Shown here piece by piece: positions 6,554-13,164 of a stretch of 14,645 nt of DNA (position 1 is its first letter; each line of letters starts with the position of its first letter). The notes below the pieces were generated by a model, which worked only from the letters and a program-made list of their open reading frames with translations, ran no database searches and was not told the origin of the DNA. Location of the stretch: assembly GCA_964415045.1 (NCBI GenBank), contig CAYPZL010000145.1:1-14645 (forward strand). Direction: 5' to 3'. A program made the position numbers and the translations under genes. This DNA comes from CAYPZL01 sp964415045 (GTDB lineage Bacteria; Planctomycetota; Phycisphaerae; Sedimentisphaerales; Anaerobacaceae).

Positions 6554-8842
6554 ATGGAACAGACTTTGAAATTGCCTGAGAAGGTAAAACAGGACACGCA
6601 GGCCTATCGCGCGCAAGTGGAGAGGTACGTCCGGGGCGAGCTGTCGCCGGTGGCCTTTCGGGCTTACCGCGTGCCGATGGGCGTGTACGAACAGAGAACG
6701 GTGGACACCTATATGGTCCGCATCCGCATCGGGGCCGGGCTGGCCACTTCCCGACAGCTCGACCGCATTGCGGAGCTGAGCCGCCGGCACGGCAACGGCA
6801 TCCTGCACGTCACGACCCGACAGGACGTGCAGATTCACGACGTGCGTATCGAGCAAACGCCCGACGTGCTGGAGGGTCTGCTGGAGGTGGACCTTTCCTC
6901 CCGGGGCGGCGGCGGCAACACCGTGCGAAACGTCACGGCCTGCCCGCACGCGGGTTTCTGTCCCTTCGAGCAGTTTGATGTAACCCCATACGCGCCGGCG
7001 TGCGCGCAGTACCTGCTGCAGTTCGACAGCTCCTACAACCTGCCGCGAAAGTACAAGATCGCCTTCTCCGGGTGCGGGCGCGACTGCGCCTATGCCTCAG
7101 TCGCCGACCTGGGGTTCTTTGCCCACGTCCGGGACGGCGTCCGGGGCTTCTCGGTCTATGCCGGCGGAGGGCTTGGATCACACCCGGCCGTTGCCGTGAA
7201 GATGGAAGATTTCGTCCCCCCCTCTGAAGTGTTTGAAGTCGCCGAGGCGATCAAGAGACTTTTTGACAAGCACGGGGACAGATCGAACAAGCACAAGGCC
7301 CGGCTGCGTTATGTTCTGGCTCGGCTGGGTCCTGAGGCCTTTGTGCGCCTCTATACGCAGGAGCGCGAGCGGGTGCGCGCCGAGGGTTTGGAAGGCGCGA
7401 TCCCCATCATTGCCGATGTGACAGAGGTTGCCGAGCCGGGTGACTTGTCACCCGGGGAAGCGCAAGAGATCGCGCCGCCGGCGCCCGATCTCTTATGCGA
7501 GAAGAGAAGGGGTTACTACAGCATCAAGCTGACGTTGCCTTTGGGCGACGTTGCGGCCGACGATCTGAGGGAGATCGCAGAAGTTGCCCGCCGCTATGGA
7601 GCGGGTCTGGTCCGGACAACGCAGCAGCAGGATTTGCTCATCCCGTCGGTCCGCGAAGCCCACGTCGACGAAGCCCTCGGTGCGCTTCGCGGCTTAAGCG
7701 CTGACGTCCTGGCCGGCGGCGTCCCGAAGGTCGTTGCCTGTGCGGGTGCGGCCACCTGCAAGCTGGGCCTGTGTTTGTCACGGGGTCTGGCCGACGCGAT
7801 CGCGGACAAACTCGCCGAGACCCCCGCCGCCGAGGCAGGCCGGACCACGATTCGCATCAGCGGGTGCCCGAATTCCTGCGGTCACCACTACCTTGGTGAC
7901 CTCGGCTTTCAAGGGCGGGCCAAACGCGTGGGCGGCAGGCTTCTGCCTTGCTATGACGTCCTTGCTGCAGCGCAAACGGTCGAGGGCGCGGCCCGCCTGG
8001 CGGGCAGGGTCGGCACATTGCCGGCGAGAATCATCCCCGAATTCGTCGCGGAACTCTTCGCGGAGGGCGCCCCGTCCAGCGAACGAACGTGGAAACTCGT
8101 GGAAAAGTATGCCGGTCGGGTGACCGGAGAGATTCCGGAAGAGTACTACTTCGACTGGGGAGCGGACGTGGCCTTTTCGTTGTCAGGCCGGGGGCCCGGC
8201 GAATGTGGAGCCGGAGTCATGGACGTCATCGGTGTGGACATCGAGCAGGCCTGGGAAATGGTGAAGCGCTGCCGGTCGGACGAGCCGGCCGACAAGAAAA
8301 GCCGCGACCTCTACGACGCTGTACTGGCTTCTGCAAGGGCTTTGCTGGTCATTTTCGGTGCGGAGCCAAGAAGCGACAGAGAGATATTTGACGCGTTCGG
8401 TAAGCACCTGATCGAGCCGGGTTGGGTCGAGCCTGCGACGCAGCAGCTCCTGCACAGCGCCATCGATTGGCGTATGGGGGACAGGGATACGCTCGTCGAT
8501 ATGCACGAGCACACGGAACGCCTCGTCGAGCGCGTCGAGAAGCTGTTCCTGTCTCTGGATGCCAATCTCAAGTTCAGACTGGAGCCGGTTGGGGCCGTCG
8601 CCGTGACCTCCGCTGCGCCGGGCCAACGGGTGGACCTTCGCGGCGTTCCCTGTCCGCTGAATTTCGTCAAAGCGAAGCTGGCCGTTGAAAGCATCGGCCT
8701 CGGCGATGTGATTGAGATCGCCCTGGACGAGGGCGAACCGATTGAGAACGTGCCGGGTAGTCTTACCGGGCAGGGACAGGAAATCGTGGAGACACGGAAA
8801 ATTGAAGATCACTTCCTTCTTACAGTGCGCCGTTGCAAATGA
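6554..8842 (+). CDS. Sulfite/nitrite reductase fused to a C-terminal TusA domain
   Basis: 762 residues, cytoplasmic (no signal). Two pseudo-symmetric halves: ferredoxin-like half-domains at about 48-100 (HVTTRQDVQIHD) and 322-368 (VRTTQQQDLLI), and two sirohaem/Fe-S domains. The C-half has the classical C396-x5-C402 and C438-x3-C442. Unusually, the N-half also has the full set, C130-x5-C136 and C174-x3-C178. Next come a helical segment (about 584-672; HEPN-like on my reading, uncertain) and a TusA domain (691-762) with the CPxx sulfur-accepting motif RGVPCPL (C700). The six-electron reduction gives sulfide; TusA would let sulfur leave as persulfide for the carrier pathway. The ATG at 6554 gives the family-like start EQTLKLPEKVKQD; the upstream GTG at 6533 is less likely. 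Cysteine-biosynthesis context favours sulfite over nitrite. Confidence 0.87.
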   Translation: MEQTLKLPEKVKQDTQAYRAQVERYVRGELSPVAFRAYRVPMGVYEQRTVDTYMVRIRIGAGLATSRQLDRIAELSRRHGNGILHVTTRQDVQIHDVRIEQTPDVLEGLLEVDLSSRGGGGNTVRNVTACPHAGFCPFEQFDVTPYAPACAQYLLQFDSSYNLPRKYKIAFSGCGRDCAYASVADLGFFAHVRDGVRGFSVYAGGGLGSHPAVAVKMEDFVPPSEVFEVAEAIKRLFDKHGDRSNKHKARLRYVLARLGPEAFVRLYTQERERVRAEGLEGAIPIIADVTEVAEPGDLSPGEAQEIAPPAPDLLCEKRRGYYSIKLTLPLGDVAADDLREIAEVARRYGAGLVRTTQQQDLLIPSVREAHVDEALGALRGLSADVLAGGVPKVVACAGAATCKLGLCLSRGLADAIADKLAETPAAEAGRTTIRISGCPNSCGHHYLGDLGFQGRAKRVGGRLLPCYDVLAAAQTVEGAARLAGRVGTLPARIIPEFVAELFAEGAPSSERTWKLVEKYAGRVTGEIPEEYYFDWGADVAFSLSGRGPGECGAGVMDVIGVDIEQAWEMVKRCRSDEPADKKSRDLYDAVLASARALLVIFGAEPRSDREIFDAFGKHLIEPGWVEPATQQLLHSAIDWRMGDRDTLVDMHEHTERLVERVEKLFLSLDANLKFRLEPVGAVAVTSAAPGQRVDLRGVPCPLNFVKAKLAVESIGLGDVIEIALDEGEPIENVPGSLTGQGQEIVETRKIEDHFLLTVRRCK

Positions 8843-8885
8843 AAGTGCCGGAAACACATGAGCGAAGAACGAGAGGATGCACGGG

Positions 8886-9803
8886 ATGAGAATCGCAAAC
8901 GACATGACGGAACTGATCGGCGGGACGCCGCTGGTGTGGCTAAACAAGGTGACGCAGGGATGCGAAGCCAGAATCGCCGGGAAACTGGAGTTCTTCAATC
9001 CCGCCGGCAGCGTCAAGGATCGTATCGGAGTGAGCATGATTCGCGAGGCGCAGCGACGGGGCAAGATCCGTCCCGGTATGACCCTGGTCGAGCCGACCAG
9101 CGGCAACACGGGAATTGCGCTGGCCTGGGTCGCCGCCGCGAAAGGGTACCGGCTGATCCTGACCATGCCCGAATCCATGACGATCGAGCGGAGAAAGATC
9201 CTGGAGCTTTTCGGCGCGGAAATCGTCTTAACGCCGGCGGAGGGAGGCATGGCCGGAGCGGTCAAGAAAGCCCGGGAGATCGCCGAAGAGACCAGCGATG
9301 CGTTCATGCTTCAGCAGTTTGAGAATCCGGCCAATCCGCAGATTCATCGAGAGACGACCGGCCACGAGATTTGGCAGGACACAGACGGGCAGGTCGACGT
9401 TTTCGTAGCCGGGGTCGGCACGGGCGGGACGCTGACAGGTGTCGGGGAGATGTTGAAGTCCCGCAAGGACTCCGTCCGCATCGTTGCGGTCGAACCGGCG
9501 GCCTCGGCGGTACTGTCCGGCGGAAGGGCATGCCCGCACATGATTCAAGGCATCGGTGCCGGTTTTGTCCCGTCCGTTCTGGATCGTCAGATCATCGATG
9601 AGGTCGTCAAGGTCGGCAACGAAGAGGCCTTCGATACGGCCAGACGCCTGGCGAGGGACGAGGGCATCATGGCCGGAGTCTCCGCCGGAGCTGCGGTGGC
9701 TGCCGCGGTTAAGGTGGGCCGGCGGAAGGCCAGTGCCGGCAAGCTCATTGTTGTCGTTCTTCCGGATACCGGAGAGCGGTATCTGAGCACCAACCTTTTC
9801 TGA
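8886..9803 (+). CDS. cysK: Cysteine synthase (O-acetylserine sulfhydrylase)
   Basis: A PLP enzyme making cysteine from O-acetylserine and sulfide. 305 residues, the normal length. Seen: TELIGGTPLVWLN (8-20), PLP lysine K44 in GSVKDR, substrate loop PTSGNTG (70-76), phosphate loop GVGTGG (176-181), and a C-terminus PDTGERYLSTNLF. The ATG at 8886 is preferred, because GAGAGG ends nine bases upstream; the ATG at 8877 abuts that site. The TSGNT loop is where serine acetyltransferase tails ending in Ile dock in the cysteine synthase complex. No cysE is in the window, yet three operon proteins end in D/E-Y-S/Q-I, so this CysK may serve as a docking hub. CysM cannot be fully excluded, but the C-terminus and loops fit CysK. 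Confidence 0.9.
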   Translation: MRIANDMTELIGGTPLVWLNKVTQGCEARIAGKLEFFNPAGSVKDRIGVSMIREAQRRGKIRPGMTLVEPTSGNTGIALAWVAAAKGYRLILTMPESMTIERRKILELFGAEIVLTPAEGGMAGAVKKAREIAEETSDAFMLQQFENPANPQIHRETTGHEIWQDTDGQVDVFVAGVGTGGTLTGVGEMLKSRKDSVRIVAVEPAASAVLSGGRACPHMIQGIGAGFVPSVLDRQIIDEVVKVGNEEAFDTARRLARDEGIMAGVSAGAAVAAAVKVGRRKASAGKLIVVVLPDTGERYLSTNLF

Positions 9804-9871
9804 CGACGAAATCAGGCTGCCATGGACAATTCTTCGCACAACATCAAGCTGCTGTCACCCACCTTCTCGCC

Positions 9872-9997
9872 GTGGGTTCCTGCCAGGCGACGGTCGCGTT
9901 CGTGGAGCCGCAATTCGCCCCTTGTCCGGGGCAGAGACTGGTCCTCTACGACGAAGAGGACAATCTCCTCGGTGGGGGCACCATCACGGCAGCATAG
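9872..9997 (+). pseudogene. Orphan MnmA-like C-terminal domain fragment
   Basis: A frame too short for usual gene calling, GTG 9872 to TAG 9995-9997, reads VGSCQATVAFVEPQ, then CPGQRLVLYDEEDNLLGGGTI. This is the C-terminal beta-barrel signature of tRNA 2-thiouridylase MnmA (EPQ..., PGQ..VFYD...LGGG.I). The frame is open upstream into the end of cysK but without MnmA similarity. It ends directly against an ATG (TAG then ATG at 9998), in the gap between cysK and larE. It is either a relic of a lost mnmA or a small stand-alone domain kept with the PP-loop protein LarE. I see no ribosome site, so I favour a relic. Confidence 0.5.
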
Positions 9998-10036
9998 ATG
10001 AGGGCAACGACGATTGACGTTAGGAGCGTTAACGGC

Positions 10037-10891
10037 ATGGACTTGATAGAGAAATACGAACGGCTTCGCAAGCATCTCCGTGAGCTCGGGAGCGTCGTCG
10101 TCGCCTATTCCGGCGGGGTGGACAGCACGTTTCTACTGAAGGCCGCCGTCGATACACTCGGCACAGACAGCGTACTGGCCGCGATCGGCATCAGTCCCTC
10201 ATTGGCGCACGCCCAGCATCAGCAGGCCCGCGACTGCGCGGCCTTGATCGGCGCCACACTTACGGAGGTCCAAGTCGACGAACTGGATGACCGGCGCTAT
10301 ACCACCAACCAGGCAGACCGCTGTTTCCACTGCAAATCACACCTGTACCGTGTCCTCCTGCGCATTGCCCGAGAGAAGGCCTTGGCGCACGTTGTGTGCG
10401 GAAGCAATCTTGATGATGAGAGTGACTACCGGCCGGGCAATCGCGCCGCTGATGTGCTCGGCGTCCGTCGCCCTCTCATGGATGCACGCTTGACCAAGGA
10501 AGACATTCGGCAGTTGAGCAGGCAACTAGGTTTGCCCACCGCAGATCTGCCGGCCTCACCGTGTCTGGCCTCGCGCGTTAGCTACGGGCTCGAGATCACC
10601 GAACGCAGGTTGAAGCAGGTCGAGGAGGCGGAGTCCTTCCTCATATCCACCGGCATGGTCGAGTTCAGAGTCCGTCACCACGATCAGATCGCTCGTATCG
10701 AAGTCTGTCAAGAGGATTGGGGTAAGGTGATGAACGATTCGCTGCGTGTGCGGATCGTCGAGAAGTTTAAGTCAATCGGCTTCAAGTACGTGACCCTGGA
10801 CCTGCAAGGTTTTCGATCTGGCTCACTCAACGAAATGTTGCCCCCAAGCCAGAGGCATGTATCTCCTGATCGGCGCACCTGGAGTACTTGA
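10037..10891 (+). CDS. larE: LarE-family ATP-dependent sulfur transferase
   Basis: A PP-loop ATP pyrophosphatase that inserts sulfur; in Lactobacillus plantarum it thiolates the nickel-pincer cofactor of lactate racemase. 284 residues: SGGVDS (25-30), CFHC (96-99), GSNLDDESDYRPG (122-134), SPCLASRVSYG (174-184) with C176, matching the L. plantarum sacrificial Cys176, and the family end YVTLDLQGFRSGSLNE. The additional CxxC suggests the three-cysteine Fe-S LarE type, in which sulfur comes from a cluster rather than from the protein. ATG 10037 has GGAG ten bases upstream; ATG 9998 directly follows the preceding stop and is possible. No larB, larC or racemase is in the window. A short tail after the LarE end (about 16 residues) looks like read-through. 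Confidence 0.85.
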   Translation: MDLIEKYERLRKHLRELGSVVVAYSGGVDSTFLLKAAVDTLGTDSVLAAIGISPSLAHAQHQQARDCAALIGATLTEVQVDELDDRRYTTNQADRCFHCKSHLYRVLLRIAREKALAHVVCGSNLDDESDYRPGNRAADVLGVRRPLMDARLTKEDIRQLSRQLGLPTADLPASPCLASRVSYGLEITERRLKQVEEAESFLISTGMVEFRVRHHDQIARIEVCQEDWGKVMNDSLRVRIVEKFKSIGFKYVTLDLQGFRSGSLNEMLPPSQRHVSPDRRTWST

Positions 10892-10912
10892 AGCGAAAAG
10901 GGCCTCTTGGTA

Positions 10913-11260
10913 TCAGAGTAGCACGTTGGATCGAGTTGATCCTGCGGGAAGGCAATGCCGCAACGCCTGGTTCCCGAAGCTGTCACCAGAGGGCTTTCCA
11001 ATTACGTTGCCAGGCTCCCGGATCGTTATCGCGATGCTGTGCCGTGGCGGCGCGCTGAGCAACATGTGAACGTGATCCGCCATCGCATGCCCCTGAAGCA
11101 ACTCGATTCCCTTTTGACGACACAACTGCCGGAATACCTCCCCGACCTAATGACGGAGTCGTCCATACATGACTTTCTTGCGGACCTTCGGCACAATGAC
11201 CACATGGTACTTACACGCCCACTTTGCGTGGGCCTGGTTGTGCCAATGTTTCGTGATAGT
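10913..11260 (-). pseudogene. Decayed IS200-type transposase (Y1, HUH)
   Basis: On the minus strand one frame reads HAKWACKYHVVIVPK...RKKVMYGRLR, an in-frame TAG (plus bases 11147-11149), then GEVFRQLCRQKGIELLQGHAMADHVHMLLSAPPRHSIAIT. This is IS200/IS605 TnpA with its HUH motif (HVH, plus 11066-11074). Beyond SIAIT the family sequence (GFLKGKS..., and the catalytic tyrosine region) is not found in any frame. The internal stop and lost C-terminus make it inactive. Confidence 0.8.
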
Positions 11261-11412
11261 TCTCCTGTGCCCTTCGGGGCCTTCCTCCAGGAGGGCTATC
11301 GTATGATAAACGCAAGAAACGGGAGAGCCTTTTCAATTCTCACCGGCAAAGCGGGTGGATTGCGGATTTATGTTTAGTCGAGGAGTTTTGCAAAATGGAG
11401 ATTAGGCTTATA

Positions 11413-11450
11413 TTCTTCAAGGAAATCGTTGGTGTGATTTCCTTGAAGAA
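11413..11450. repeat. Hairpin 1 of the nested element
   Basis: Arms TTCTTCAAGGAAATC and GATTTCCTTGAAGAA pair perfectly over 15 bp around the loop GTTGGTGT. Confidence 0.85.
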
Positions 11451-11486
11451 GGCTCATATACCTATACGAAAAGCACTTACGTTCTC

Positions 11487-11520
11487 GGGAGGAAAAATCA
11501 CGAAGAAGATTTTTCCTCCC
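11487..11520. repeat. Hairpin 2 of the nested element
   Basis: Arms GGGAGGAAAAATC and GATTTTTCCTCCC pair perfectly over 13 bp around the loop ACGAAGAA. In the minus direction it follows the sulfatase stop and could slow transcription, but no clean T-run follows. Confidence 0.8.
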
Positions 11521-11572
11521 TAAAGTAAGCCTAATCTCCATTTTGCAAAAGTTCAGTTTAGTCCTCTCCTTG

Positions 11573-13075
11573 CTAATATCGTCCAACTCGAGACGGTCCC
11601 GTGTCAACCGCAAGGGCGAGGGCATCGAAGCTTGTCTTCATCAAATCAAAGCGAGCTGCGGCATACGCAGGATTGCCCCACTGGTTTTCGAACTCATGCG
11701 GATCCTTCGTCAGGTCGAAGAGCTCACCGGTCTTGTGGCCATGGTAGTTGACCAGCTTGTGTTCACGCGTTCGGATCATGGTGGCATAGCTTTCGGGCCC
11801 ATCGAGCGCCCGGTAGTACACGCACCTTACGAAATCTCGGTGCTTGTCGGGATCGGCTTTGCCTTCGAGTATTGGCAGTAAAGACTTTCCCTGCATCGTC
11901 TCGGGAACCGGCACGCCAGTCAATTCAAGCAGCGTCGGCGCGATGTCCACCAGTTCAACCAGGGCACCACTGCGGATTCCTTGTTTGAGTCGCTTGGGCC
12001 ATGAGAGTATCAGAGGCACGCGGACAAGCCCCTCATAGAAACGGCAGCCCTTCTTGTTCAATCCGTGGTCGCCTGCCATCTCGCCGTGATCGCTGCTGAA
12101 AATGATCAACGTATCCTCCCGCTGCCCCGTTTCTTCAAGTGCATTCAGCATGCGACCGACATTTTCATCGATGAGCTCGATTTGAGCCCAGTATCTTGCG
12201 AGTGTCAGCTTGGCGTCCGGATACGTGGGACGCCTGGCCTTGGTCTGAAACATGACGCCGGCCAGGCGCTGCTGGGCCTCCAGATCAGATTCGCGAAACA
12301 GAGGCTCAGGCAAGGATCCGATGTCAAAGCGATCCACGTATTCCTGAGGCGGGTCGAAAGGACCGTGGGGGTCGTAGATGTTGACGCTGCAGAGCCAGGG
12401 ACCCTTGCGATCTTCCTTCATGAACTCGATAGCGCGGTCGGCACACCACGTGGTCTGATGCCACCTGGCGGGGATATAGCCGTATTTCTTCTTCAGCTTC
12501 TTGTAGTCCTGGCCGATGCTTGCAAGCCACTCTGTGTACTGGTTGCCCTTTCCGATGCCCTGGTGTGGGGCGTGGCTGTACCAGAAACGCCGATATCCGT
12601 CATCTCTGGGGCGACGCTCTGGCTCATGGGCCATGGCAGAAGATAGATGCAGTTTGCCCGCCAAGCCGCAATCATATCCGATGTCTGCGAGCATTTTCGT
12701 CACGAGCGGTGCGGCCTCGTCCCAGTGGTCGCTGCCGTTCATGCAGGCATGAATCGTGCTCGGATACATGCCGGTCAGAAAGCTGCCCCTGCTTGGCGTG
12801 CAGATAGGTGTCTGGCAGTAGGCCTGCTCGAATGCTGTCCCGGTTGCAACGAGTTTGTCGAGATGGGGGGTCCGGATATGTTTATTGCCGAGCGCGTGGA
12901 TCGTATCGTACCGCTGCTGATCGGTGCAAATCCAAAGGATATTCGGCATTTTGTTTGCCGTGCCCTGCCTTCCGCAGTGTTGCGCACCGAGCGAGTTGAT
13001 CATTGGCTCCAGGGCCATAGCGATGCCGGGAGCCGCACTGGCTTGCAAAAACTGTCGTCTGTTCAATCTCTTCAT
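11573..13075 (-). CDS. Exported Cys-type sulfatase (choline-sulfatase/arylsulfatase-like)
   Basis: 500 residues. A formylglycine sulfatase hydrolysing sulfate esters, with Tat-like signal MKRLNRRQFLQASAAPG. Metal-site motif ILWICTDQQRYD (46-57), FGly signature CTPSRGSFLTG with C92 (needs an anaerobic-type or FGE maturase, not in the window), and SSDHGEMAGDHGLNKKG with conserved D, H and K. The C-terminal subdomain ends near GPSRVGRY. The start at 13075 is chosen over the longer frame to 13240 because it begins the signal sequence and GAAAGG lies upstream; the extra 55 residues overlap the upstream sulfatase and look non-coding. It sits 89 bases after the second sulfatase, probably co-transcribed. 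Substrate cannot be read from sequence; a polysaccharide or choline sulfate is possible. Confidence 0.9.
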   Translation of the reverse strand: MKRLNRRQFLQASAAPGIAMALEPMINSLGAQHCGRQGTANKMPNILWICTDQQRYDTIHALGNKHIRTPHLDKLVATGTAFEQAYCQTPICTPSRGSFLTGMYPSTIHACMNGSDHWDEAAPLVTKMLADIGYDCGLAGKLHLSSAMAHEPERRPRDDGYRRFWYSHAPHQGIGKGNQYTEWLASIGQDYKKLKKKYGYIPARWHQTTWCADRAIEFMKEDRKGPWLCSVNIYDPHGPFDPPQEYVDRFDIGSLPEPLFRESDLEAQQRLAGVMFQTKARRPTYPDAKLTLARYWAQIELIDENVGRMLNALEETGQREDTLIIFSSDHGEMAGDHGLNKKGCRFYEGLVRVPLILSWPKRLKQGIRSGALVELVDIAPTLLELTGVPVPETMQGKSLLPILEGKADPDKHRDFVRCVYYRALDGPESYATMIRTREHKLVNYHGHKTGELFDLTKDPHEFENQWGNPAYAAARFDLMKTSFDALALAVDTGPSRVGRY

Positions 13076-13164
13076 CGTTGCCACTGCCTTTCTCTTCCCG
13101 GCAGGCGTCAGAGTGAATAATCCGTCATCGAAAACTCGACATCCTTCCCGGGAGCATTTGGCGC

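Larger units (their letters stand above)
11386..11550. repeat. Nested inverted-repeat element (MITE-like) with two perfect hairpins
   Basis: A 25-bp perfect outer inverted repeat (11386-11410 and 11526-11550) encloses hairpin 1 (15-bp stem, 11413-11427/11436-11450, 8-base loop) and hairpin 2 (13-bp stem, 11487-11499/11508-11520, 8-base loop), joined by a 36-base single-stranded stretch. The outermost ten bases of both arms are TTTTGCAAAA, itself palindromic, so they could be a duplicated target with 15-bp terminal repeats inside. There is no coding capacity. It lies between the IS200 relic and the end of the sulfatase gene, where it may also act as a transcription barrier. Confidence 0.85.

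Noticed and set aside
5354..6949. 531-codon open frame on the minus strand
   Set aside because: Antisense to the barrel, cytochrome and sir genes, which have signal peptide, haem motif and ribosome sites. The frame shows no recognisable domain and is a by-product of GC-rich codon use.
8183..9307. 374-codon minus-strand frame
   Set aside because: Antisense to the end of sir and to cysK; no motif.
10955..11377. 140-codon plus-strand frame after larE
   Set aside because: It is the complement of the recognisable IS200 transposase relic on the minus strand.
11386..11550. Retron-like non-coding RNA
   Set aside because: The nested hairpin shape invites it, but no reverse transcriptase gene is nearby and the branching-guanosine context is not seen.
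11372..11563. GTTTAGTC at 11372-11379 and 11556-11563 as target duplication of the nested element
   Set aside because: The copies lie six and five bases away from the terminal repeats, whereas a target duplication should abut them. TTTTGCAAAA at the ends is a better candidate.
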